DNA of 64,000 bases. It comes from Euryodendron excelsum. Its lineage: Eukaryota; Streptophyta; Magnoliopsida; Ericales; Pentaphylacaceae. The position numbers were made by a program, and so were the translations under genes. Under the pieces are notes generated by a model. The model made no database searches, was not told the DNA's origin, and worked only from the letters and a program-made list of their open reading frames with translations. The stretch's first letter is position 1; each line of letters opens with the position of its first letter. The DNA lies in the NCBI GenBank assembly GCA_033060915.1, contig CM065389.1, positions 10,842,001-10,906,000 of the forward strand, written 5' to 3'. Positions 42,101 to 53,900 of this stretch are shown piece after piece.

Positions 42101-44091
42101 GGTTTTGAGTTTGAGATAAAGCTCAATCACTCCAAAATGGAACTAATTGATGTAATTCAGAAAAAAAAGCTTAAGGTTAGAGCACCCAATCTCTAAATGG
42201 CCAACTAATGGACATCTTCTAAAACAAAAACAAAAAAAAAAGTGATTAATGAGAGAGTACTCATAATCTGACTTAGATTTTCTTATGTTGTGTTAATGAC
42301 AGGACTATGCAGGCCGTGAACCACCACCCATAGAAGTAATCATTTATTCAGAGAGGTTGAAATGCACATGCAACTAACCTCTTCTCTTTCCAAGTACTGA
42401 TCCTCTGACAAGAAATCCACAGCTTGTGAACCAAGAAAACAGTTGGTGAACCTGCGCATTTTGTAAAACCTGTCTTTAACAGGAATAGATCCTTTCATTT
42501 TGTGGATGATGACAGCTAGCTCATCAATAGCCCCAGAAGTGGACAAATCATCCTCACCAGAAAGTGGTGGCAAAGGAGCTTCAAATGGTGGCACTTCTGC
42601 AATTACATACTCAATCTTCTCATCAAGCTTGCCAGCCTCATCCAAACCCTTTAGCTCACTCAATCCTCCAATAAGGATTTCATTAAAAAACACTCTAGGA
42701 ACAGCAGAAGAGCCAGCAATCTTCTCAAGCTCCAGCTTTCTGCTCGGGTACACATTGATGTTAATCTCAAAGTATCTGAGCTTTTTCCTATGTAGAAACA
42801 TCCTAGCCTCTCTGCAGTGCTGGCAATCTAGTCTTGTATACAACAAAATTCTTCCCTTCATGGCTCGTGGTTGTAATGATTCTTCAATGAACTCCTCCCG
42901 CTGTTCAGCTTTGTTTTCTGCAGCAACATCACGTGAAATCTTTATAAGGCTGAGGGGATTCCATCCAGATTTCTCTCCTGTTTTCTGTGAGGCTTCTTGG
43001 GCTTCAATTTCTTTGGGAGGATCTGCAGCTTCCTTCATATTTCCATCAAAATTGTCGTCCTTACCCTCATCATCTGGGATGCCCTGTCCACCATCATCAT
43101 CATCATTTTTTCCTGAAAGGCGACGCAGAACGCTGGAGACGGCAACTACACTTTTCTCCCTGACAAAGTTCTTAAGAGCCACTGCTTTCCGAGGCCAAGC
43201 AGATCCTTGAGTCTCTGGATCGAGATCCAGAGAATGAGCAGTTGTACTACTGTTTGCTTCCATTCCAGGAACCTCCGTACCATCAAAAACAGGCTCTGCT
43301 TCCTCCTCAACATGAACTTCCTCAAGATTTTCTATTGCTCCTTCTTCATTTCTGGAAGCCAATTCCTTACTCTGATCCATATTGTCATTCAATTCATCTA
43401 GTATCTTGAACTTGACAATCTTGGGATTTTCCTCACTGACATTAGATGATTTCATTTCCCTAGCAGGTTCCACTAGGTCTTCTTTCTGAACATCAACTTT
43501 CTCTCCCTCCAGCTTTTCAGCAGTTGAAAAACCCGACATAATTTTCTGAACAGAGTCTTCCTTTTCCTGTTCATCTTTTTCATAATCAGGCATATCCCCC
43601 TCCTTTTTAGCAGCTAAAGCATTCACATCAACTTTATCTCCCTCTGGCTTTTCAGCAGTTGAAAGATCCAACATAATTTTCTGAACAGAGTCTTCCTTTT
43701 CCTGGTCCTCTTTCTGAGAGTCAGGCATATCCCCCTCCTTTTGAGCAGCCAAAGCATTCACATCAACTTCATCTCCCCCTGGCTTTTCAGCAGTTGCAAA
43801 ATCCAACTTAATTTTCTGAACAGTGTCTTCCTTTTCCTGGTCATCTTTCTGAGAATCAGGCATATCCCCCTCCTTGTTAGCAGCTAAAGAACTCACATTT
43901 TTCTTTTCCTCGTCTTCTTTCTGAACATCAGGTGTATTTCCATCCCTTTCATCAGGTGAAGTAATCACTAAGTTTTTTGCCGTAGAATCTTCCTTTTCCT
44001 GGTCTTCCTTCTGAACATTAGGCGCAGCTCTCTTCGCTTCAGCAGCTGGAGAATTCAACCTATTTTTCTCAGGCGAGTCTTCCTTTTCCAT
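38491..44091 (-). CDS. Glutaredoxin-DEP-DUF547 protein (881 aa)
   Basis: There are six coding exons: 42379-44091, 40711-40766, 40312-40545, 39895-40186, 39247-39443 and 38491-38644. All have GT-AG borders and compatible phases, giving 881 residues. An acidic, lysine-rich, disordered N-terminus carries three 40-45 residue repeats (about residues 71-200). A glutaredoxin-like domain follows (about 412-500; GRILLYTRLDCQHC with a CxxC at 423-426, then SAVPRVFFN), then a DEP domain (about 520-605) and a DUF547 domain (about 650-800; EEKLAFFINLFNMMAIHA, then QRPPYNLTKPFG). This is the plant family that includes At3g11920. The CxxC suggests thiol redox or iron-sulfur binding and DEP suggests membrane or signalling contacts, but the role is not established. 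A 5' untranslated exon with donor GTAAGT ends at 44900. Confidence 0.9.
39121..39174. repeat. (GT)10(GA)17 compound microsatellite
   Basis: It lies in the last intron of the glutaredoxin-DEP-DUF547 gene. It is preceded by a direct repeat of CATGCATGTATACATG (39077-39112). Confidence 0.95.
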
Positions 44092-46499
44092 AATGCCAGC
44101 AATATATCTAGAACAGAACCTGACCCACTAAAACATGGCTCTCGGGTAACACAACAAAGATATGGCACTGAAATAATACTTATACTTCCAGTTCTTGATT
44201 ACAAGAACTTAAGGAGTTTGTGATAGCCTGTAACAAGTTCACATAAAAGCTTAAAACCATGTAAAAGGTTACAGAACTACATGGCAATTTGTATCAACAC
44301 ACCAATACATGTATTTTGTTTTTCTTTTCCCAATTCCAGAAGATAGCAAAAGTTCAATCACCAATAAACCATTGGCAACAGAAGTAAAGCTAAGTCTTCC
44401 TGCATTCCATAAAGATGTTCAAAGGCGCATTGGTGTTAATGTTACCCATGTTACAACAATGTGAGCATACTCAATCCAAATTCGTAAAAGGGGAAACTTA
44501 TAAACGCTCGGAATCACCAAAAAAATTACTTAAAAAGAACAAAAAGCAAAATAGAAATTAACTGAATGGGATTGCATTTGTAGCAGGCAAATTGTCATAA
44601 CAACAGATAAGCACATAAGATTTGAAAACAAATTAAAAAAAGGAAAATGTAAAGCAATTCAATCTCATTAAAGCAATGGGAAGTGAAAAGAAGGTAATTA
44701 ATCATCAAACTACTTGAAAACAAAAGGGCTTCTGCAATTCACTTCGAAGCAAAATCGCAAAGCAGCTAGAAGATAGATAAACAAATCCCTGTATCTATAA
44801 CCTACAATTCATAAAATATAAATGAAAAAAAACATATAAAAGTGTGTGCATGTATATGTGTAATATATGTATAGGTGCGAAATGAGAGGCAGAACTTACA
44901 GATCTGAGTTCGCCGGGAGAGAGAAAACGAAATAGGAATTGGAGAAGGGATAGAGATATAAAACATAGAAATGGCAATGAATGCAATGTGAAATTATTAA
45001 AGACTTGGATTTTGAAACCGTCGTGAAATTAGGAGGTCTTGACTCTTGACAATGGAGGAATGAGACCAACGCGAGAAGCGGGAAGTCCCTCCTTCATTGT
45101 CATGTCTTCTTGTTTCAAACAAACCGTTCTTTTATTTGCGTCTTACGAAATAACCCCACTTCTTTTTTCCTTAAATAGAGAACTAAACTACTCTAAGCTC
45201 GACTTAACTCATGTTTGGCCTGATAAAATCCCATTCAATATCGGTTTAATAGGTAAAATAGTTAAGATTAATCATACTTTAAAACCTGTTAATTTTTTGA
45301 GTTTTTAAAACTTAAATTTCTCATCTTATATGCTTTAAAAAATTAAACAATTTGAGCTTAACTTATTAAAACTCATTTGAAATCAACTTAATAAATAAAT
45401 AAGACAAGTTTAAACTTTTTTTTTTGTTTTTTTGATAAATAGCTTAAACACATTTCAAAACTCTATAAATTTTCAATCTAAATTTGAACAACCCTTAATT
45501 AACTCTTTTTACGGCCATAATTCCTATTGGAGTCATCTTTAGTTTTGATCCGAATTCAAGGACTTCAGTGTAATACATAGTGTTGAAAAACATTATCAAA
45601 ATTTAAAATTTACGAAGTGCTATGTCAATATGAGTGCAAAGACTTTAATACATTATACCAAGATATATTTCAATTTGTTTTGAGTTTAATTTATAATTTG
45701 GGTGTAACGGTCTTTTATATCTATTGATTTTGAAATGAAAATCTTCATTTTTCACTTAAATTGAAGAGATCCCAAATCCGTTTGCGACAATGTGCTTTTA
45801 GATTTTAATTGGCTTTGGCCACGTGTGATTGCTTTTTTTATTTGGGTTATCAAACACACGTAATTTAAGAGTGGATGTGTGCACATAATGAGTTTAGTAT
45901 GGAATTTTGACTTGAAATGAGTTTTTAATTAATCAAATGATAATTTCGTATAGTATTAAAAATAAATTATAAAGAAACGAGGCTAACCTAGTGGTAATGG
46001 CGTCCCCAACTAACGCCATTAAATTTGACTTTAACTTACCCTCTTACTCTTTAAAATTTTGGCACTCTAGTGTGTCCAAAAAAAAATATAAATAAATCAA
46101 CAAAAAGTAGCAAGTTTTACTTGACCTTGTCATTAACTCCACCCAATCCTCAATACAGATGCGTCAAAATAGAATAATGATCAATGCCAAACTAAAAAAG
46201 GGTTTTGGCTTCACGGGCAGCTGGGTTCATGAATTCATTGCTTTGCATGTGTAGCAGCCCCTTGCTTTTTATCCATATTCATGAGCAAGTTAAAAGAGTT
46301 ATCCTTTCTTATAGCCAATCAAGGGACTCTGCGAAAAGTCTAGAAGGAAAAACGTCCACAAAATACATGTATAATATCTATCTTTCACGATATGCTATAT
46401 GTTCATGGGACCTGTTTTCAATTTCAATACAACGGTGCTTTGGACTATCTAGTGGTGTCACATGCAGGTGCAAATCTCTTAAATTTTCTCTTTCTTTTC
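44092..46499. other. 5' leader intron, promoter and AT-rich intergenic DNA
   Basis: The stretch 44092-44899 is probably an intron in the 5' untranslated region of the glutaredoxin-DEP-DUF547 gene. The first exon lies just above 44900 and the promoter above 44950. Beyond that, to about 46500, I see only AT-rich DNA without genes. Confidence 0.45.
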
Positions 46500-47850
46500 T
46501 ATAACTTGATGATGCAGCAATCTTATGTTGGCCTGTCTCCAGATTCGGAATGAACTGCCCCTTAGTTGGCCGGTGATCTCCTGCGTTAAAACTCACCGGT
46601 GTGATGGGAGCCAATGGCCCTCCGATGTTTAAGTTAGATTCAAGGGGTTTCCAACGTGGGAGAAGGAAAATTTTCAGAGTTGTCTATCTTACGTACCTTT
46701 GGAGGGGATGAATTTTTCCTTTGTATGTTTGCGTGGTGGAGGTAGGTGGTCCTTCCACGTGACGGCTTTTAGTTGAAAAATCAGAACAGTGTCAGAGCAC
46801 TTGAAAGGGCCATCTTCACACTCTAGAGTGGTGTGTGTCAGAGCGGTATCAGGGATGTAACGATTGTTGCAGGTACACACCACATCCACGTCCCTGACGC
46901 AGGCCAGGGAGACTGGTGTCAAAAATGAATCCCCGCGGACACGGTCGAACGTCGACCCGATCAGAGAGCCGTTATGGGCGTCCCCTCGGATCGGAAAGTC
47001 AGTGGCCGAAAGGACTGGAGACCTGGTCAGGATGCGCCCAGGCAGCACGGTAAGGGCCTCCGGTCTGGTCTAGAAATCCTTGTCACCATAACTAGTTCAA
47101 GGTATATAACCCAAACAGGAGGGTTCTTCAGCCTTCTGGTTCTATCACAATTCACAAGTCTCTTAGTTCCAAAGACCACGGGTTTCTAACTTTCATGAAA
47201 AAAAAAGGTCTAATGTACCAAATTATTCGATATTCATGCTTATCAGATTGTGTAAGGTGACATTTAATTATTTTGATGTGTACTTACCATCTTCTTTGCC
47301 ATGGTAGTTTTGCAACACAAAATGGGACCTCTTACTGAGTTCTTCTCTTGTTTATATATTGTGATTGTCACCTTATTCACTGTACTGTTTTCTAGGGATT
47401 TGGCTCCTCCCCAGTTTTAGCAGGAACTCAAAATCTCTAGTTCAATGAAAATAAGTGATCAATAGCTATGAAAGAATCACGTATCCAAAATTTTAAATTA
47501 AAGCTGAAAACAGTTTATAGGATGTAATTTGGTGCAATGTATTAAAATTTTTAAACTCACAATTATGTGGCAGTTTGTAGACCATCGATTTTGGATTTTG
47601 ATGATGTGATACAAACTTATACTTTGAACTAGAGACTAATACTTATTTTAGTAAGATCTTGTATCATCTCTTCCAAGAGTGCCGGGATCCCCCTCTTTCA
47701 CCGGATTAAGGGGAGCCGATCTCCAGTTCCCACCAGAAACTGGCGAGGAGCTGGACCTTGGCTCACAGACATATGGCATGAATTGGAAAGAAAAGCTCTG
47801 TAGTTTGCTATAAGGAGGAATTGGGGCTAGAGTTAGTTGAATCATGAATG
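46500..47850. other. GC-rich, probably retroelement-derived blocks
   Basis: Blocks at 46540-46640, 46860-47080 and 47670-47770 are much richer in GC than their surroundings. They contain phrases such as GCCAATGGCCCTCCGATG and CACCGGATTAAGGGGAGCC that look like plant LTR sequence. No TG...CA boundaries with a target duplication were found and no protein is recognised. A TATATAA-like motif lies at 47101-47108. Confidence 0.35.
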
Positions 47851-48647
47851 TGCCATTTGCATATCAAATTTTGTGGAAGGTAAAGAGATCAGAGAGCTGC
47901 AATGCAAGCAATCATACCAGAAGGATTGCTTGGACAAATGCCCGGAACATTATAAGGCCAAATGCTCACTTCGCCGGCAATTGGCGCTAACTGAATAGGT
48001 TGAAATTGCAAATCGTCGAATACAAAGTGGTCAAGAAAGACCTTGAGTTCAGCAAGTTTTTCAATCTGTGTTGCTTACAGCTGCTAACCATTTTCTTGTC
48101 GTTTGTCAGATATCAACATTCACTACCCAAGAGTATGAATTTTAAGTGCTCACAAAGAAAACAATCGAATACCTTGTGCATATTGAAACAATAAATTTAT
48201 TTCTGGACAAACTTTTAATGCAGCGCATTCACATTTCATTGAGAATACTCGAATATGGCTATACAACAATATGCATGTTACAAGTGACTTTGGCATTCAA
48301 AATCCTGAAGGCTTGTAATGTACAAGATTCTCGAGAAGCAATGTAGGACAAATAACCCTAACGAATGAGGAGAACAAAACTGACCTTCTCTCTTTCTTTC
48401 ATCCTTCTCATAGGAAGAGGGCATGGCAGAGGTCCTTAGTTAATAAGCTAAAATCTGACAGGATTTCTGAACCAATAAATCACTTATACTAAGAACATAG
48501 CTTCTCAAATAGAGTCAATGTCATATGTTGTTTCCTCCAACATTCGATGTACATTTCACATTTAGTGAATAGATCTTGATCTGGCCAGCCATCAGTTATT
48601 TCTTTCAGAGTTTCAGACTGAAACTAGAATTTTGTTATGATGAAAGA
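47851..48647. other. Intergenic region downstream of the PPR gene
   Basis: No gene is seen. The last 200 bases probably hold the 3' untranslated region of the PPR gene. Confidence 0.45.
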
Positions 48648-50519
48648 TCAACTTGACTGCAAGCAATGCTCAGGTGAATGTTCCATATTCCGGTCAAAAT
48701 CTCCACATGCAGTAAGAACTGTTGCAAGTATGTAATCATCCACCTCAATGCCTTCTACTTGCATTCGATACATGAGCTTCAGAGCCTCTTGGCATAAGCC
48801 ATGCTTTGCATAACCCACAATCATAGCCTTCCAAGAAACCAAATTCCGTTCTGGCATGCTATCAAAAACTTGGATTGCTTCCGAAACATACCCACATTTT
48901 GCATACATAAAAACTAATGCGCTGCCCACAAACACATTAGAGAAGGCTGGGGTCTTGTTCACAGAGGAGTGAATCAATCTCCCTTGCTGTATATTTTCTA
49001 GCCTAGCACAAGCTTTCAAAGCAGATGAATAGGTAAAAGGGTTTGGCTCGACACCCTCCCCTAGCATTTCTTTCAAAAATTCAAGAGCTTCAGGTTCATG
49101 CCGAAGACCAGCACAACCAGAAATCAGGGCAGTCCAGGAGACGACATCTCTAAAAGGCATTTCTTGGAGGACCTTGGATGCAATAGAGTACTCTGTACAT
49201 TTGCAATAGAACCACACCAGAGTGCTTCCTACATAAATATTGCTTTGAGTAGAATTCTTGATTAATTGAGCATGAACTTCCTTTCCCAGCAGTAGACCTC
49301 CAACTGAGCCACATGCCCTGAGGATGCTTAACATGGTCAAGTTGTTAGCATATATATTACGCCTTTTCATTATCCGAAAGAGACTTATGGCCTCTTCGCC
49401 AAGTCCATTCCGAGCATACCCTGCTATAATGGAAGTCCACGTAACAGTGTTTCTCTTCCTCATTCCGTCAAACACTGTCCTAGAGTCTTCAATCTCCCCG
49501 CCTTTTGCATACATATCCACTAACGAAGTTCCTATAAACACATCATTTTTAAATATCTTCTTAACTATGGCCCCATGTAACTGTCTGCCAAACTTCAATG
49601 CCTCCTCATCTCCACAAGCATTAAGAACGCTACAAACTGTAAACTCATTAGGGGCAAACCCTTCTAATAGCATTCGCGAGAACAACAAAAAAGCATCCTC
49701 TCCCCACCCAAGTTGTGAGCAAGCAGTGATCATTGTTGTCCAACTGACCACATCATGAGATGGCATCTGATCAAATACACGAAATGCACCAAACAGGTCA
49801 CTGCATTGTGCATACAGATAAACAATGGCACTATCTACAACTAAATTACTAAAATTTCCTTTTATTATACAGGCATGAATTTGCTTCCCAAGCTTATAAT
49901 CTAATCTCCTACTGCATAGATTTAATACACAAACAAAAGTCTTACAGTTCGCCTGAACTCCACTCCCAATAAATTCCCTGAAAATCCACAAGGCTTCATC
50001 ATCTAACCCAAATCTCAAATACCCATTAAGCATAGCAGTCCAAGAAACAACATTCCGTTCCAACATTTTATCAAACACCTTACGCGCTCCAACTAAGTCT
50101 CCAAATCTCACATAAGCACTAATCAAATTATTATCAACAAAAACGACCGAGCTCTTCAAACACTTCACAACAATCGTATGCAACTTTCTAACTTCTTTTA
50201 CGGTGTAACACGTCTGAAGCTGAGAAGCAAGCACATTGGAGTCCACGAATTGAGTGCTTGACGAATTAACCCCAAAAGAGGCACCTGGCTTTTCTTGAGA
50301 GCATGAAACATCGGAAGCATTGGGCAAATAGGTCGTTAATAATGGACTTTTACACGAAAAGGAGTTAAGATTTTGGGGGTAATTTCGATCAAAAATCTTC
50401 GTCGTTTTGAAGTTTTTTCTGTGGACTGATGAGTTGGGTGGTTGAGTATCGTGAAGAGAAGGTGGCTGAAACAGAGTGATTTGGGGTGAGATACATGTTG
50501 CTGAGAGCATTTCACTCAC
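48648..50519 (-). CDS. PDM1: Chloroplast PPR protein, At4g18520 (SEL1/PDM1)-like
   Basis: This intronless frame of 623 residues has an N-terminus rich in Ser/Thr/Pro and basic residues, fitting a plastid transit peptide. From about residue 90 it is built of tandem pentatricopeptide repeats of PLS type, with many VVSWTAMI, GKQIHA and VFDxMPxRN motifs. The last repeat, EALKLMYRMQVEGIEVDDY, is followed by a short tail with no E or DYW domain. Length and C-terminal sequence match Arabidopsis At4g18520 (617 residues), reported to act in plastid RNA processing and accD editing and to be needed for chloroplast development. The start codon lies 411 bp from the divergent plus-strand gene. The frame has no internal damage. 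Assignment to this exact orthologue is by recalled sequence. Confidence 0.85.
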   Translation of the reverse strand: MSEMLSATCISPQITLFQPPSLHDTQPPNSSVHRKNFKTTKIFDRNYPQNLNSFSCKSPLLTTYLPNASDVSCSQEKPGASFGVNSSSTQFVDSNVLASQLQTCYTVKEVRKLHTIVVKCLKSSVVFVDNNLISAYVRFGDLVGARKVFDKMLERNVVSWTAMLNGYLRFGLDDEALWIFREFIGSGVQANCKTFVCVLNLCSRRLDYKLGKQIHACIIKGNFSNLVVDSAIVYLYAQCSDLFGAFRVFDQMPSHDVVSWTTMITACSQLGWGEDAFLLFSRMLLEGFAPNEFTVCSVLNACGDEEALKFGRQLHGAIVKKIFKNDVFIGTSLVDMYAKGGEIEDSRTVFDGMRKRNTVTWTSIIAGYARNGLGEEAISLFRIMKRRNIYANNLTMLSILRACGSVGGLLLGKEVHAQLIKNSTQSNIYVGSTLVWFYCKCTEYSIASKVLQEMPFRDVVSWTALISGCAGLRHEPEALEFLKEMLGEGVEPNPFTYSSALKACARLENIQQGRLIHSSVNKTPAFSNVFVGSALVFMYAKCGYVSEAIQVFDSMPERNLVSWKAMIVGYAKHGLCQEALKLMYRMQVEGIEVDDYILATVLTACGDFDRNMEHSPEHCLQSS

Positions 50520-50930
50520 TGGTCGGAGTTATTTCAGTATGATAAGTTTTCTGCCGCGCCAAAACTGTGCTAGCCGTTTGGCAATATCAACCCCAACGTG
50601 ATCGAGAGGAGCTTTAGTTAGGTAATTAGCTTATTTTAGTTGGAGGCTATTGTCAGAGCAATGTTAGCTTTTACATCACCAATGTACAACTATTTGTTGC
50701 ACGAAATATTCGTAGAACTCTTTGGCAACAGGACTGTTTTGTAGCTACTATTAGATCGTATACGTCGTCGTTGAGCCTCGAGCTCGAGACCCTTTGCTAA
50801 CAACTTAACACTCTCTTTCGAAAAATCTTCAGTATCCTTGGTCTATGGCTTCCTCCTCCTAGAAAATTCGATTAACCTAGAAAATTTTCTCCAGACAGTG
50901 TACACGTTTTCTCGAGAAAGTTTCGTATCC
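50520..50930. promoter_or_regulatory. Shared divergent promoter region
   Basis: Only 411 bp separate the start codons of the minus-strand PPR gene and the plus-strand plastid-protein gene. No clear TATA box is seen in either direction, and the sequence includes CpG-bearing motifs (CTCGAGCTCGAG at 50777-50788). A bidirectional promoter is plausible. Confidence 0.45.
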
Positions 50931-53900
50931 ATGGAGCTGGCTTCGTCGAGACTCGGCGGATCTTGCTGTTTCCCTATAAGATTGCCCACCGCCACTTCTA
51001 GAGAATGTCTTCCTTCTTTATCTTTCGTCAGATATTCAAGTCGAAGGCCACCATTTTTCGATTCTAAATTCAAAGGCAAGTCTCTCATCGTTCGTCTGAA
51101 CTTCATCCCTTAAGCTCCATTGTTTTGGTTGCTGAGGAAATGTATGAAAATAAATCATGTAAAAAAAAAAAAAAATCTTATATGCATAGAGACTGAGTTG
51201 TTGAGCTTCTTCAATCTTACTTTCTTTTCTTTTATTCAATTCTCTAAGAAAATATCCAAATACTCTCTTTTGGAACTGGTTTACTTCATTTTTTAAACCG
51301 CCAGACTTACGCTCTGTTTGGAACCGGATTTTCGGTGGAAAAAGGAAAACGTGAGGGAAAAGAGAGCCATAAAACAGAACTGACTTATGCCCATGCTGGA
51401 TATGTTTCACTCTCCTTTCAAAAACAGAATCGAGAGCTTGTGTGAATTGATAGTTGAGAAGAAAGCGAACTGTTGCCAAAATTTGCGGTATTGTTCAGAA
51501 AATGTTATGGTTGAATAAAGTTTTGATGAATGAGTGATTTGTGTTCGCATCATAACTCCCAACTTTGTAAATGCATTACCTGTTTGGTAATCCTAGTGGT
51601 TTCACTAGTCTTTTCCCACCCTTTCTGGAAAATAGACATTGGTTTGGCATTGGTTTGTTATTTGTGTTTGCCTTTGTCTCCATTTACAGCCTTTAATTTC
51701 TTGCTCTTTGTAATTGTTTTAGTAAGTCTATTGAGCCTTTACTTCTCTTAGCAAAAAGTCCCAACTGTTTGGTAAGCATGTCTTGTTCTTGCCACCAATG
51801 CAGAAAATCAGATGCATAGCATCAAATGAATCTATCTTTAACTTTATGGCCTCATTCAAGTTCTTCTCCATGCTTAAAATTCTAGTCGACTGTTTCTCTT
51901 ACCTCCATAAAATAAATCTTCTTGAATGACATGGGTAAATAAGATAAATGTAGAAGCGAGGTGTGACTGATTGCGGTTTTTCTGTACTAGGTTGTTACTT
52001 GTCAATGAATCCAATTAAGCTGCAGCAGTGTTCTCTCGCAGCTGTAGTTGGTGATACAACTGCAGTACCAAATGATTGTACTGAAGAACAGATGTCAACT
52101 TTTGATGCATCTGATTCCTCATCTAATCATGGAGAGCTGACAAAAAAAAGTGATCAGAGGGATGAAAAGGATGCTATTGAGGCCTTGGATGACCATAAAA
52201 TGACTCGAGTTTGTGACAAGCTAGTTGACGTTTTTATGGTTGACAAGCCCAATCCAACAGATTGGAGAAGGCTACTAGCTTTTAGTAAGGAATGGAACAA
52301 TATTCGGCCTCACTTCTACAAGCATTGTCAGGACCGAGCAGATAGTGTGGATGATCCTGGGATGAAACACAAGCTATTGCGGCTTGGAAGGAAGCTGAAA
52401 GAGGTGCCCATTTTATATACATATACATATACATCTACATAAATACACATATATATACATATAATATCCTTAAAAGGTTAAAAAAAAAAAGTGGAATGGT
52501 AATGATATTGATTGTTTCTTATTCATGTGGATTAAGAACGATTATCTGAGGGCAAGTTGATGCTGTAATTTTGTTTGTCTTCATCGTAATGCCTGTAACA
52601 AGGAAATTGCATGAAGGTGCTCCTTCTCTTGGGGGCATCAGATGAATCTTTAAAAGTTTAATCAAAGTGCTGAATGGTAATGATATTGATTGTTTCCTAT
52701 TCATGTGGATTAAGAACGATTATCTGAGGGCAAGTTGATGCTGTAAATTTGTCGCTCTTCACCTTAATGCCTGTAACAAAGGAATGTCATGAGGGTGCTC
52801 CTCTTGTGGGCATCAGATGAATGGACGATCATCTTACTCTCCTCAAAATGGATCCATGTGCATTGAAGATGTCTGATTATGCAATTTCCCATTCTCCTTG
52901 AGTTTGTCAATCAATCAATCATGCTGGTGTGGCCCTGTTAGGTTCAATTTGAGTTTCTGCTATTGTTATTGGGGAATTCACTTGGAACATCTTTTTGCCA
53001 GGTTGATGAAGATGTCCAAAGACATAATGAACTTCTAGAATTTATCAAGCGGGCACCATCTGAGATCAGTGAAATTGTTGCCAGGCGTCGTAAAGATTTT
53101 ACAAAAGAATTCTTCGTGCATCTTCACACTGTAGCAGAATCTTATTATGACAATCCAACGGAACAAAATGGTGAGTTGAAGTTCTTCTTGATTCTCACTG
53201 TTATTTACTTATTTATTTTCATATTTTTTCTCAAGTTGTTATTGTTCTTCTAGGTGGAGTCATTAGTTTTTGGGTATGCATGTACATCCAGTATATGTCA
53301 AGCTTACAGGATGAAAATCTCTAAACTGGGAGTTTTGAGGAGGTTAGATTTAGTGATGTAAGATGGTAGGAAATGAAAGAAGATTTGAAGAAGCAATAAA
53401 AGTTTCTCACAAAATTGAGTCCATTTTAGTTTGTTAAATTGAGGGTACAAGGCAGCTAAGAAGCACGGATACGGATACGGGTACGGATACGGATATGGAC
53501 ACGGGTATGGATACAGGACACAATATTTTCAAAAAATGAAGACACGAATACGGCAGGAACACGGCAAAAAAAAATATTTTTATACATTTTTTGTTTGTCA
53601 TGTATGTGAACATAAAATTCATAAATCACCAAAAATAAGATGAAAATAACAAAATAAGTTCACAATTATAATACAACTACTAACAAGTTAAGGGTTTGAA
53701 GAATTGGATTTGGGTGTTTTATGTTTTGGTGTTTTAAAGTTTTGAAATTTATAAATTAGACTCTATTTAATACTTTTAACAATAACATTTTAACTCTAGC
53801 GTGTCCCAAAATGTGTCCAATAGTTGGACACGCGTGTCGCCGATGTGTTTGATAAGTGTCCACTAGAAAAAATATTAATAAAAATATTGGACACGCTAAT

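Noticed and set aside
42500..43210. Long plus-strand frame opposite the glutaredoxin-DEP-DUF547 exon
   Set aside because: It is antisense to a well-supported coding exon and has no family resemblance.
46689..47048. 119-codon minus-strand frame in the GC-rich block
   Set aside because: No recognised domain. The surrounding sequence looks like LTR remnants.
49324..49758. Plus-strand frame opposite the PPR gene
   Set aside because: Antisense shadow of a conserved PPR coding region.
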